From contig NZ_CP046582.1 of NCBI RefSeq assembly GCF_018141005.1, positions 4,712,001-4,776,000 of the forward strand: a stretch of 64,000 nt of DNA. Direction: 5' to 3'. The DNA comes from Erwinia sp. E602. GTDB taxonomy: Bacteria > Pseudomonadota > Gammaproteobacteria > Enterobacterales > Enterobacteriaceae. The notes under the pieces are model-generated. The model had not been told where the DNA came from and searched no databases. It saw nothing but the letters and a program-made list of their open reading frames with translations. Shown here in pieces: positions 12,363 to 21,663 of this stretch. The stretch's first letter is position 1. The number at the start of each line of letters is the position of its first letter. The position numbers were made by a program, and so were the translations under genes.

Positions 12363-12638
12363 ATGGCACGCGTAACCGTACAGGACGCAGTAGAGAAAAT
12401 TGGTAACCGTTTTGACCTGGTTCTGGTCGCCGCACGTCGCGCACGTCAGATGCAGGTGGGTGGTAAAGATCCACTGGTTCCGGAAGAAAACGATAAATCC
12501 ACGGTGATCGCCCTGCGCGAAATCGAAGAAGGCCTGATTACCAATCAGATCCTCGACGTGCGCGATCGTCAGGAGCAGCAGGAGCAGGAAGCCGCCGAAC
12601 TGCAGGCGGTTACCGCTATCGCCGAAGGCCGTCGTTAA
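12363..12638 (+). CDS. rpoZ: RNA polymerase omega subunit
   Basis: 91-residue omega subunit, identical in length to E. coli. The conserved N-terminal region [20 protein letters not shown] binds the beta' subunit and helps assemble RNA polymerase; omega also forms part of a ppGpp-binding site. The gene sits directly upstream of spoT (20 bp gap), the classic enterobacterial order, with spoT probably translated from the same message. Confidence 0.98.
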   Translation: MARVTVQDAVEKIGNRFDLVLVAARRARQMQVGGKDPLVPEENDKSTVIALREIEEGLITNQILDVRDRQEQQEQEAAELQAVTAIAEGRR

Positions 12639-12658
12639 TTCGCATTTAAAGGCTCGCC

Positions 12659-14776
12659 TTGTATCTGTTCGAAAGTCTCAATCAGCTGATTGAAAAATAC
12701 TTGCCTGAGGAGCAGATTAAGCGCCTCAAGCAAGCCTACCTTGTCGCACGTGATGCCCACGAGGGACAGACACGCTCCAGCGGTGAGCCCTATATCACCC
12801 ATCCGGTTGCCGTTGCCTGTATCCTGGCGGAAATGAAGCTCGACCATGAAACGCTGATGGCCGCGCTACTCCATGACGTGATCGAAGACACCCCCGCCAC
12901 TTATCAGGACATGGAACAGCTGTTTGGCAAGACCGTGGCTGAACTGGTTGAGGGCGTCTCCAAGCTCGATAAGCTGAAATTCCGCGATAAGAAAGAGGCA
13001 CAGGCCGAAAACTTCCGCAAAATGATCATGGCGATGGTGCAGGATATCCGCGTCATTCTGATCAAGCTGGCCGACCGCACGCACAACATGCGTACGCTCG
13101 GCGCGCTGCGCCCGGATAAAAAACGCCGTATCGCGCAGGAAACCCTCGAAATCTACAGTCCGCTGGCGCACCGTCTGGGTATTCATCACCTGAAGACCGA
13201 GCTGGAAGAGCTGGGCTTTGAGGCGCTCTACCCCAACCGTTACCGCGTGATTAAAGAAGTGGTGAAGTCCGCCCGCGGCAACCGTAAAGAGATGATCCAA
13301 AAAATCCTCTCTGAAATTGACGGTCGCCTGCAGGAAGCGGGGATCCCCTGCCGGGTCAGCGGTCGCGAAAAGCACCTCTATTCAATTTACTGCAAGATGC
13401 ACCTGAAAGAGCAGCGCTTCCATTCGATTATGGATATCTATGCGTTTCGGGTGATCGTCAAAGATCTGGATACCTGTTACCGGGTGCTGGGGCAGATGCA
13501 CAGCCTCTATAAGCCACGCCCCGGCCGGATGAAAGACTATATCGCTATCCCCAAGGCCAACGGCTATCAGTCGCTGCACACCTCGATGATCGGGCCGCAC
13601 GGCGTGCCGGTTGAGGTGCAGATCCGTACCGAAGACATGGATCAGATGGCAGAGATGGGGGTGGCAGCCCACTGGGCATATAAAGAGCAGGGCGAAAGCA
13701 GCACCACCGCACAGATCCGCGCCCAGCGCTGGCTGCAAAGTCTGCTGGAGCTGCAGCAGAGCGCCGGTAGCTCGTTTGAATTTATCGAGAGCGTGAAATC
13801 CGATCTGTTCCCGGATGAGATTTACGTGTTTACCCCGGAAGGGCGCATCGTCGAACTGCCTGCCGGCGCCACGCCGGTCGACTTCGCCTATGCGGTACAT
13901 ACCGATATCGGCCACGCCTGCGTCGGTGCCCGTGTCGATCGTCAGCCTTATCCGCTGTCGCAGTCGCTGACCAGCGGCCAGACCGTCGAAATTATCACCG
14001 CACCGGGCGCGCGGCCGAACGCCGCCTGGCTGAACTTCGTGGTCAGCTCGAAAGCACGCGCCAAGATCCGCCAGCTGCTGAAAAACCTCAAGCGTGACGA
14101 CTCGGTGAGCCTCGGCCGCCGCCTGCTGAACCATGCGCTGGGAGGCAGCCGTAAACTGGCTGAAATCCCGCCGGCCAATCTTCAGCATGAGCTCGAACGC
14201 ATGAAGCTGGCGACGCTGGACGATCTGCTGGCCGAAATCGGCTTGGGCAACGCGATGAGCGTGGTGGTGGCGAAGAATCTGCAGCAGAGCGATGCTGCGC
14301 CGTCAGGCGCCAGCCAGTCCACGCCTTCACGCAGTAAGCTGCCGATCAAGGGTGCGGACGGCGTGCTGATCACCTTTGCCAAATGCTGCCGCCCGATCCC
14401 CGGTGACCCGATTGTCGCCCACGTCAGCCCGGGTAAAGGGCTGGTGGTGCACCATGAGTCCTGTCGTAACATCCGCGGCTACCAGAAAGAGCCGGAGAAG
14501 TTTATGGCGGTGGAGTGGGACAAAGTCACCGAACAGGAGTTCGTCGCCGAGATTAAGGTGGATATGTTCAATCACCAAGGCGCACTGGCTAACCTGACCG
14601 CGGCGATTAATACGGCAGGTTCCAATATTCAGAGCCTGAACACCGAAGAGAAAGACGGACGCGTTTACAGCGCCTTTATCCGTCTGACCGCACGCGACCG
14701 CGTCCATCTGGCCAATATTATGCGTAAAATTCGCGTAATGCCGGATGTCATCAAGGTGCACCGTAACCGCAACTAA
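12659..14776 (+). CDS. spoT: Bifunctional (p)ppGpp synthase/hydrolase SpoT
   Basis: Makes and mainly degrades the stringent-response alarmone. The 705-residue protein has the HD hydrolase domain with His72-Asp73 (LLHDVIEDT), a synthetase-like domain (about 200-350; GREKHLYSIY, YQSLHTS), TGS domain (about 385-450; FTPEGRIVELPAGATPVDFAY) and C-terminal ACT domain (about 625-705). The start codon is TTG at 12659; the resulting N-terminus MYLFESLNQL matches E. coli SpoT, so an ATG is not needed. Nearly every domain residue I know from E. coli is kept. Confidence 0.97.
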   Translation: MYLFESLNQLIEKYLPEEQIKRLKQAYLVARDAHEGQTRSSGEPYITHPVAVACILAEMKLDHETLMAALLHDVIEDTPATYQDMEQLFGKTVAELVEGVSKLDKLKFRDKKEAQAENFRKMIMAMVQDIRVILIKLADRTHNMRTLGALRPDKKRRIAQETLEIYSPLAHRLGIHHLKTELEELGFEALYPNRYRVIKEVVKSARGNRKEMIQKILSEIDGRLQEAGIPCRVSGREKHLYSIYCKMHLKEQRFHSIMDIYAFRVIVKDLDTCYRVLGQMHSLYKPRPGRMKDYIAIPKANGYQSLHTSMIGPHGVPVEVQIRTEDMDQMAEMGVAAHWAYKEQGESSTTAQIRAQRWLQSLLELQQSAGSSFEFIESVKSDLFPDEIYVFTPEGRIVELPAGATPVDFAYAVHTDIGHACVGARVDRQPYPLSQSLTSGQTVEIITAPGARPNAAWLNFVVSSKARAKIRQLLKNLKRDDSVSLGRRLLNHALGGSRKLAEIPPANLQHELERMKLATLDDLLAEIGLGNAMSVVVAKNLQQSDAAPSGASQSTPSRSKLPIKGADGVLITFAKCCRPIPGDPIVAHVSPGKGLVVHHESCRNIRGYQKEPEKFMAVEWDKVTEQEFVAEIKVDMFNHQGALANLTAAINTAGSNIQSLNTEEKDGRVYSAFIRLTARDRVHLANIMRKIRVMPDVIKVHRNRN

Positions 14777-14886
14777 GGTTGCCCCTCCAGGCTGCGGCCG
14801 CCGGCGCTCTCACGCCGCGCGGTCCGCACCCGCCGTGCTTTCGCATCCGGCGGCATACCACCATTTTTAAGGGAGTTTTCCTGCGC

Positions 14887-15582
14887 ATGAACGCTCAACG
14901 CTACGCCCGCATTCGAGAAATGCTCGCCGCACGCCAGCACGATCTGACGGTGTGCATGGAGCAGGTCCACAAGCCGCATAACGTCTCGGCGGTGATCCGT
15001 ACGGCGGACGCCGTTGGCGTGCATGAAGTCCACGCCGTATGGCCGGGCAGCCGGATGCGCACCATGGTCTCCTCGGCTGCGGGCAGCAACAGCTGGGTGC
15101 AGGTGAAGACCCACCGCACCATTGCCGAAGCGGTCAGCCACCTGAAAGGGCAGAAGATGCAGATCCTCGCCACCCATCTCTCCGCCAAGGCGGTGGATTT
15201 TCGTGAAATCGACTACACCCGCCCGACCTGTATTCTGATGGGGCAGGAGAAAACCGGCATCACCCAGGAAGCGCTCGACCTGGCCGACCAGGACATCATT
15301 ATTCCGATGATCGGTATGGTGCAGTCGCTGAACGTCTCCGTCGCCTCCGCGCTGATCCTCTACGAAGCACAGCGTCAGCGGCAGAACGCGGGTATGTACC
15401 AGCGCACGGAGAGCACGCTGGACTACGCCGAGCAGCAGCGCCTGCTGTTTGAAGGCGGCTACCCGGTGCTGGCGCGCGTGGCGAAACACAAAGGGCTGCC
15501 CTACCCGGTGATTGATGACCAGGGCCAGGTGGTCGCCGATGCGGACTGGTGGGCCACCATGCAGTCGCGAGCGGTGAAATAA
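14887..15582 (+). CDS. trmH: tRNA (guanosine-18-2'-O)-methyltransferase
   Basis: SPOUT-class enzyme that methylates the 2'-OH of G18 in tRNA with SAM. It is 231 residues, close to E. coli TrmH. Motif 1 is NVSAVIRTADAVGV, and the trefoil-knot SAM-binding region near residues 120-165 has GQEKTGIT and SLNVSVASALILYE. The start at 14887 gives MNAQRYARI; the preceding 110 bp is GC-rich and non-coding. The stop codon overlaps the recG start by one base (TAATG), implying translational coupling. Confidence 0.96.
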   Translation: MNAQRYARIREMLAARQHDLTVCMEQVHKPHNVSAVIRTADAVGVHEVHAVWPGSRMRTMVSSAAGSNSWVQVKTHRTIAEAVSHLKGQKMQILATHLSAKAVDFREIDYTRPTCILMGQEKTGITQEALDLADQDIIIPMIGMVQSLNVSVASALILYEAQRQRQNAGMYQRTESTLDYAEQQRLLFEGGYPVLARVAKHKGLPYPVIDDQGQVVADADWWATMQSRAVK

Positions 15583-17663
15583 TGCAGGGCCGCCTGCTGG
15601 ATGCGGTTCCGCTCACTACCCTGACCGGCGTCGGTGCCAGCCAGGCGGCAAAGCTGGCCAGAATCGGTCTGGTCACCCTTCAGGATCTGCTGCTGCACCT
15701 GCCGCTGCGCTACGAAGACCGCACTCAGCTGTACGCCATTAATGACCTGCTGCCGGGGATTTACGCCACCATTGAGGGCGAAGTGCTGCACAGCGACATC
15801 AGCTTTGGCCGCCGTCGTATGCTCACCTGTCAGGTGAGCGACGGCAGCGGCGTGATCACCCTGCGCTTCTTTAACTTTAATGCCGGCATGAAAAACAGTC
15901 TCGCGCCCGGCCGTCGCGTCACCGCCTACGGTGAGATCAAACGCGGCCAGCGCGGTGCCGAGATCGTCCACCCGGAGTACCGCGTGCAGGGCGATCACGG
16001 CGTTACCGAACTGCAGGAGACGCTGACCCCGGTTTACTCCACCACCGAAGGCATCCGTCAGGCGACGCTGCGTAACCTGACCGATCAGGCGCTGACCCTG
16101 CTGGAGACCTGCGCGATCGCCGAGCTGCTGCCGCCGGAACTGAGCCAGGGGCTGATCGGCCTGCCGCAGGCGCTGCGCACGCTGCACCGCCCGCCGCCGG
16201 ATATGGCGCTGGCGGACCTTGCCAGCGGCACCCATCCGGCCCAGCGGCGGCTGATTATGGAAGAGCTGCTGGCGCATAATCTGAGCATGCTGGCGGTCCG
16301 CGCCGGCGCCCAGCGCCATCACGCGCTGCCGATGGCCGCCAGCCACCGGCTAAGCAACCCACTGCTGGCGGCGCTGCCGTTTAAGCCGACGGGCGCACAG
16401 CAGCGGGTGGTCAAAGAGATTGAAGCAGATCTGGCCAAAGACTATCCGATGATGCGGCTGGTGCAGGGCGACGTCGGCTCCGGTAAAACGCTGGTTGCCG
16501 CCCTGGCGGCGCTTAACGTTATCGCGCACGGCAAGCAGGTGGCGCTGATGGCCCCCACCGAGCTGCTGGCCGAGCAGCACGCCAGTAATTTCCGCCAGTG
16601 GTTTGCGCCGCTGGGGATTGAAGTCGGCTGGCTGGCCGGTAAGCAGAAGGGTAAAGCGCGGCTCGCCCAGCAGGAGGCGATTGCCAGCGGCCAGGTGTCG
16701 ATGGTGGTCGGCACCCACGCCATCTTCCAGGAGCAGGTGCAGTTTAACGGCCTGGCGCTGGTGATCATCGATGAACAGCACCGCTTTGGCGTTCACCAGC
16801 GGCTGGCACTGTGGGAAAAAGGCGTGGAGCAGGGCTTCCACCCGCACCAGCTGATTATGACCGCCACCCCGATCCCGCGCACGCTGGCGATGACCGCCTA
16901 TGCCGACCTCGATACTTCCACCATCGACGAGCTGCCGCCGGGGCGCACCCCGGTGACCACCGTGGCGATCCCCGATACCCGCCGGGCCGACATTATCGCC
17001 CGGGTGAAAAGCGCCTGCGGCAGCGAAGGTCGCCAGGCCTACTGGGTCTGTACGCTGATCGAAGAGTCCGAGCTGCTGGAAGCCCAGGCGGCGGAAGCCA
17101 CCTGGGAAGAGCTGAAAGTGGCGTTGCCGGAGCTGAACGTCGGCCTGGTGCACGGCCGGATGAAGCCGTCCGAAAAGCAGGCGGTGATGCAGGCGTTTAA
17201 GCAGGGCGAACTGCATCTGCTGATCGCTACCACGGTGATTGAGGTCGGGGTCGACGTGCCGAACGCCAGCCTGATGATTATTGAAAACCCTGAGCGGCTG
17301 GGGCTGGCGCAGCTGCACCAGCTGCGCGGCCGCGTCGGCCGCGGCGCGGTAGCCTCGCACTGCGTGCTGCTGTATAAGGCACCGCTGAGCAAAACCGCCC
17401 AGAAGCGTTTGCAGGTGCTGCGTGACAGCAACGACGGCTTTGTTATTGCCCAGTGTGACCTGGAGATCCGCGGCCCCGGTGAGCTGCTCGGCACCCGCCA
17501 GACCGGCAACGCCGAATTTAAGGTGGCCGACCTGCTGCGCGACCAGGCGATGATCCCCGAAGTGCAGCGCGTGGCGCGGCATATCCATCAGCACTATCCG
17601 CAGCAGGCTCAGGCGCTGATTGAGCGCTGGCTGCCGGAAACCGAACGCTATACTAACGCCTGA
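15582..17663 (+). CDS. recG: ATP-dependent DNA helicase RecG
   Basis: Branch-migration helicase that remodels stalled forks and Holliday junctions. At 693 residues it equals E. coli RecG. The N-terminal wedge/OB domain (about 1-200) is followed by helicase motifs: Walker A GDVGSGKT, DEQH box (IIDEQHRFG), TATPIPRT and motif VI (LRGRVGRG). The ATG at 15582 shares its first base with the trmH stop. In E. coli gltS follows recG; here xanP is next. Confidence 0.97.
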   Translation: MQGRLLDAVPLTTLTGVGASQAAKLARIGLVTLQDLLLHLPLRYEDRTQLYAINDLLPGIYATIEGEVLHSDISFGRRRMLTCQVSDGSGVITLRFFNFNAGMKNSLAPGRRVTAYGEIKRGQRGAEIVHPEYRVQGDHGVTELQETLTPVYSTTEGIRQATLRNLTDQALTLLETCAIAELLPPELSQGLIGLPQALRTLHRPPPDMALADLASGTHPAQRRLIMEELLAHNLSMLAVRAGAQRHHALPMAASHRLSNPLLAALPFKPTGAQQRVVKEIEADLAKDYPMMRLVQGDVGSGKTLVAALAALNVIAHGKQVALMAPTELLAEQHASNFRQWFAPLGIEVGWLAGKQKGKARLAQQEAIASGQVSMVVGTHAIFQEQVQFNGLALVIIDEQHRFGVHQRLALWEKGVEQGFHPHQLIMTATPIPRTLAMTAYADLDTSTIDELPPGRTPVTTVAIPDTRRADIIARVKSACGSEGRQAYWVCTLIEESELLEAQAAEATWEELKVALPELNVGLVHGRMKPSEKQAVMQAFKQGELHLLIATTVIEVGVDVPNASLMIIENPERLGLAQLHQLRGRVGRGAVASHCVLLYKAPLSKTAQKRLQVLRDSNDGFVIAQCDLEIRGPGELLGTRQTGNAEFKVADLLRDQAMIPEVQRVARHIHQHYPQQAQALIERWLPETERYTNA

Positions 17664-17708
17664 CGGCTACGCTGGCGAAGTCCGGCCGGCCAGGATAAAT
17701 GAAAGTTT

Positions 17709-17724
17709 GGCAAACGATTGCTTT
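17709..17724. promoter_or_regulatory. Candidate PurR operator upstream of xanP
   Basis: GGCAAACGATTGCTTT contains GCAAACGATTGC, one base off the palindromic core GCAAACGTTTGC of PurR operators. It lies about 50 bp upstream of a purine permease gene, where purine repression would make sense. The match is by eye; binding is inferred. Confidence 0.5.
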
Positions 17725-17775
17725 TCACACCATTCGGTTTAAAATCGCCACCTTTATTGCCGCTGGAAGCCCCAA

Positions 17776-19164
17776 ATGTCCGTTGAAACCTCCGTTGACG
17801 CTGCCGATCGTACCCCGGTTCCGGCCAGCCACAGTGAGCTGATCTACCGCCTGGAAGACCGCCCGCCGCTGCCGCAAACGCTGTTTGCCGCCTGCCAGCA
17901 CCTGCTGGCGATGTTTGTGGCGGTAATCACCCCGGCCCTGCTGATCTGCCAGGCGCTGGGCCTGCCGGCGCAGGATACCCAGCACATTATCAGCATGTCG
18001 CTGTTTGCCTCCGGCGTGGCGTCGATCCTGCAGATAAAAACCTGGGGTCCGATCGGTTCCGGGCTGCTGTCGATTCAGGGCACCAGCTTTAACTTTGTCT
18101 CACCGCTGATTATGGGTGGGCTGGCGCTGAAGAACGGCGGTGCCGACGTGCCGACGATGATGGCGGCGCTGTTTGGCACGCTTATGCTGGCCTCCTGCAC
18201 CGAGATGGCGCTGTCGCGCGTGCTGCACCTGGCGCGCCGGGTGATCACTCCGCTGGTCTCCGGCATCGTGGTGATGATTATCGGCCTGTCGCTAATTCAG
18301 GTGGGCCTGACCTCGATCGGCGGCGGCTTTGCGGCGCTCAACGATCATACCTTCGGCGCGCCGAAAAACCTGCTGCTGGCCGGCGCGGTACTGCTGGTGA
18401 TTATTCTGCTTAACCGCCAGCGTAACCCCTACCTGCGGGTGGCTTCGCTGGTGATTGCCATGGCGGTGGGCTATCTGCTTGCGTGGGCGATGGGCATGCT
18501 GCCGGCAACCTCCGCACCGGCCAGTGAGGCGCTTATCACCATCCCGACGCCGTTCTATTACGGCCTGGGCATCGACTGGAGCCTGCTGATCCCGCTGATG
18601 CTGGTGTTTATGATCACCTCGCTGGAGACCATCGGCGATATCACCGCCACCTCTGACGTCTCCGAGCAGCCGGTCAGCGGCCCGTTGTACATGAAACGCC
18701 TGAAGGGGGGTGTACTGGCCAACGGCCTCAACTCCTGCGTCTCGGCGCTGTTCAACACCTTCCCGAACTCCTGCTTCGGCCAGAACAACGGCGTGATCCA
18801 GCTGACCGGCGTCGCCAGCCGCTATGTCGGCTTCTTTGTGGCGCTGATGCTGATCGTGCTCGGCCTGTTCCCGGCGGTCAGCGGCTTCGTGCAGCACATT
18901 CCTGAGCCGGTGCTCGGCGGTGCCACGCTGGTGATGTTCGGCACCATCGCCGCCTCCGGCGTGCGCATCGTCTCCCGCGAGCCGCTGAACCGCCGGGCGA
19001 TTATGATTATCGCGCTGTCGCTGGCGGTGGGGCTGGGCGTCTCCCAGCAGCCGTTGATCCTGCAGTTTGCACCGGAGTGGCTGAAGATGCTGCTCTCCTC
19101 CGGCATTGCCGCCGGCGGTATTACCGCCATTGTGCTGAACCTGCTGTTCCCGCAGGAGAAGTAA
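17776..19164 (+). CDS. xanP: Xanthine permease XanP
   Basis: Inner-membrane H+/xanthine symporter of the NAT/NCS2 family, 462 residues with about 14 hydrophobic segments. Family signatures present include IQGTSFNFV, the helix-8 motif [21 protein letters not shown] with its carboxylate, and [26 protein letters not shown] split over helices 9-10. The N-terminus [23 protein letters not shown] matches E. coli XanP closely. A possible PurR box lies upstream. A GC hairpin at about 19177-19200 without T-run follows the stop. yicH comes next, as in E. coli. Confidence 0.95.
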   Translation: MSVETSVDAADRTPVPASHSELIYRLEDRPPLPQTLFAACQHLLAMFVAVITPALLICQALGLPAQDTQHIISMSLFASGVASILQIKTWGPIGSGLLSIQGTSFNFVSPLIMGGLALKNGGADVPTMMAALFGTLMLASCTEMALSRVLHLARRVITPLVSGIVVMIIGLSLIQVGLTSIGGGFAALNDHTFGAPKNLLLAGAVLLVIILLNRQRNPYLRVASLVIAMAVGYLLAWAMGMLPATSAPASEALITIPTPFYYGLGIDWSLLIPLMLVFMITSLETIGDITATSDVSEQPVSGPLYMKRLKGGVLANGLNSCVSALFNTFPNSCFGQNNGVIQLTGVASRYVGFFVALMLIVLGLFPAVSGFVQHIPEPVLGGATLVMFGTIAASGVRIVSREPLNRRAIMIIALSLAVGLGVSQQPLILQFAPEWLKMLLSSGIAAGGITAIVLNLLFPQEK

Positions 19165-19384
19165 GCGCCGGGCGCTGCCGGGCGGAGCAATCTGCCCGGC
19201 AATCTGTTCTGATGATGGTCACCCTTACCTCCTTGTTTCCCTCACCTTCTACCTTCTGCCTCATCCCTGACCTTCTCCTTACCGCTTTCTGCACAAATTT
19301 CAGCCTTGTCAGGGCTTCCCGGTTGAGATACGCCGTTAAATCAGGCATAACAAGCCATTAGCGGAAATCGATAGGGTGGTTGCG

Positions 19385-21049
19385 ATGAAGTATCCCGGCA
19401 AAATTTTGCTTACGCTGTTGCTGATCCTGCTGCTGGCGCTGGTGGCCTGCTACGTGCTGTTGCAGACCCGCTGGGGCGCAGCGTGGGCAAGCCGCCAGCT
19501 GAGTGACGCGCAGTATCAGCTGAGCATCGGCAAGATTGAGCATAACTTCTCGGCCCCCGGACTGCTGCGGCTGGACGACGTGACGCTGACGGCACCAGGG
19601 CAGCCGCCGCTGCTGACCTCGCGGCGGGTGGACCTCGGTTTACGCCTGGCGCAACTGACTAATCCGCAGCACTTCGCCTCAATTCGTCTCAACGAAGGTA
19701 CGCTTAACCTGACCGATAACGCGATGCCGGGGCGCCTGCAGGCTGACCGCCTGCTGCTGAGCCGGATGACGGTCAACGGCAGCGCGGGCGACTTGACGGT
19801 GCAGGGGCAGAAAGTTGACGGCGGCGTCACGCCGTGGCTGCCGGAAAAAGGGGCCCTGCTCGGCCAACAGGCGCGCTTTCAGCTGAGCGCCGGGTCGCTG
19901 GCGCTGGGCGACCTGACCGCCAGCAACGCGCTGCTGGAAGGCAGCATCAAAGGGCGCGAGTGGCTGTTCAGCAACGTGGGCGCGGACGTGGCGCTGGGTT
20001 CGATTACCGCTAATGCACGCCGCGACGCCAGCGGTGGCTGGCAGGTTCAGAGCCTGCGGCTGAACAGTATCCGCCTGCAGAGCGATAAAACGCTGGCCGA
20101 CTTCCTGCAGCCGCTGCTCAGTCTGCCGGATATCAGTTTTAACCGGGTGGACGTCACCGATGCCCGGCTGGAGGGGCTGGACTGGGCGGTAACCGACCTG
20201 GATCTGCTGCTGAAAAATATTACCTTCAGCCACGGCGACTGGCAGAGCGATAACGGCACGCTGGCGCTCAACGCCAGCAGCTTTGTTAACGGCAGCCTGC
20301 AGCTCAACGATCCGATTGCCAGCCTGGAATTCTCACCGGCGGGCGTGGCGCTGACCCAGTTCAGCTCGCGCTGGGTCAACGGCATGATCCGCACCGGCGG
20401 CAGCTGGAGCCGCCGTGATAAAAAGCTGACGCTGGATGAACTGGTGGTCGCCGGGCTGGAATATACGCTGCCGGCCAACTGGCGTGAGCGCTGGTTGCAA
20501 ACGCTGCCGGGCTGGCTCGACAGCGTGCAGGTTAGCCGCTTCACCGCCAACCGGAACCTGATTATCGATATTAACCCGGACTTCCCGTTCCAGATGACGG
20601 CGCTGGACGCCAGCGGCAGCAACCTGCTACTGGCGCAAAACCACCGCTGGGGTATCTGGTCCGGTAGCCTGAGCGCCAACGCCGCCGAGTCCACCTTTAA
20701 CCGTGTTGACCTGCGTCACCCGTCGCTGGCGCTGAACGCCGACGGCAACAGCATTAACGTTACCGAACTGAGCGCTTTTAGCGGCAGCGGCATGCTGGAG
20801 GGAGTGGCCAACGTCAGCCAGGCTCCGCAGCGGGCTCTTTCGCTGTCGCTAACCGGTCGCCAGGTGAATGCGGCGGTGCTGGCGAACTGGGGCTGGCCGG
20901 GGCAATCTCTGCCGGCCGGCAGCAACCTGAAGCTTAGTCTTTCCGGTAATTTGCAGGCGGACAAGCCGCTGAAGCCGACGGTGAATGCTACGCTGGAGCT
21001 GAACGGCGGTGCGCAGAAGCAGAAACTGGTTAACGGCCAGCTGCAGTAA
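19385..21049 (+). CDS. yicH: AsmA-family protein YicH
   Basis: Predicted inner-membrane-anchored periplasmic protein of 554 residues. One N-terminal transmembrane helix (about residues 5-27, rich in Leu) is followed by a long beta-rich AsmA-like domain with repeated LxLxN strands. AsmA-like proteins are linked to phospholipid transport or outer membrane assembly; YicH itself is poorly characterised. I placed the start at the ATG at 19385; a GTG nine bases upstream is an alternative. Position after xanP agrees with E. coli order. Confidence 0.9.
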   Translation: MKYPGKILLTLLLILLLALVACYVLLQTRWGAAWASRQLSDAQYQLSIGKIEHNFSAPGLLRLDDVTLTAPGQPPLLTSRRVDLGLRLAQLTNPQHFASIRLNEGTLNLTDNAMPGRLQADRLLLSRMTVNGSAGDLTVQGQKVDGGVTPWLPEKGALLGQQARFQLSAGSLALGDLTASNALLEGSIKGREWLFSNVGADVALGSITANARRDASGGWQVQSLRLNSIRLQSDKTLADFLQPLLSLPDISFNRVDVTDARLEGLDWAVTDLDLLLKNITFSHGDWQSDNGTLALNASSFVNGSLQLNDPIASLEFSPAGVALTQFSSRWVNGMIRTGGSWSRRDKKLTLDELVVAGLEYTLPANWRERWLQTLPGWLDSVQVSRFTANRNLIIDINPDFPFQMTALDASGSNLLLAQNHRWGIWSGSLSANAAESTFNRVDLRHPSLALNADGNSINVTELSAFSGSGMLEGVANVSQAPQRALSLSLTGRQVNAAVLANWGWPGQSLPAGSNLKLSLSGNLQADKPLKPTVNATLELNGGAQKQKLVNGQLQ

Positions 21050-21106
21050 GTCGCTGGCAGCGCACACCAAAGAGCATTGGCACCTGCCGCTCTGCGCACG
21101 TCGACG

Positions 21107-21655
21107 TTACTGATAGTTCAGGGTATAGCTGGCCGTCGAGGTAAACGGGCCGAGCTGCAGGTTATGCTGCTGCAGCGCGTCCGGTTCGCCGCGTACCAGC
21201 GCCTGAAAGCCTAACTGCATGCTGCCACGGGTCAGGTCCGTGGCTGGGGTGGGCTGGTCCAGCGTCAGGGGATTACCGTTATCCTGACGCAGATCGATGG
21301 CGATCCCGGCGGTGCCGCCTGAAGCATTGCTGTGCACCCGCAGAGATTCGGGCAGTGCCTGGCTGCGTTCGCCGGAAAAGGTCACCGTAACGGTTTTATA
21401 CACCGTAGTGCTGCAGTTGATCAGATGCAGGGTAAACCCTACCGGACGGGTCTGCTTGTTCAGGTAGAGATCCTCAGTGGAGAGTTGTTTAAAATCCACC
21501 TGCAGCGTCTCATCACCCGGGGCGATGCTGCACGGCAGCGCCACTACACGGCCGTGGAAGCGAATTTCACCACCAATCAGAATCGCTTCGTCAGCCCGCA
21601 CAGCTAAAGTGAGTAACAGCGCCCAGACGCAGCATACTACTGAGAAAATCTTCAT
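21107..21655 (-). CDS. Fimbrial subunit (pilin-like), last gene of operon
   Basis: Secreted pilin-like protein of 182 residues with a signal peptide (about 1-21, ending VRA). The type 1 fimbrial fold shows as the GGEIRFHGRVVALPCSI strand-plus-Cys pattern, a second Cys (LINCSTT) forming the expected disulphide, and the terminal TASYTLNYQ strand with the conserved penultimate Tyr. Being distal to the adhesin gene is unusual; it may be a minor subunit, adaptor or terminator. It starts 8 bp after the adhesin stop. Confidence 0.83.
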   Translation of the reverse strand: MKIFSVVCCVWALLLTLAVRADEAILIGGEIRFHGRVVALPCSIAPGDETLQVDFKQLSTEDLYLNKQTRPVGFTLHLINCSTTVYKTVTVTFSGERSQALPESLRVHSNASGGTAGIAIDLRQDNGNPLTLDQPTPATDLTRGSMQLGFQALVRGEPDALQQHNLQLGPFTSTASYTLNYQ

Positions 21656-21663
21656 TGCCTCTC

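Noticed and set aside
13382..14188. 268-codon minus-strand frame inside spoT
   Set aside because: A frame shadow of high-GC spoT; no start signal and no recognisable domain.
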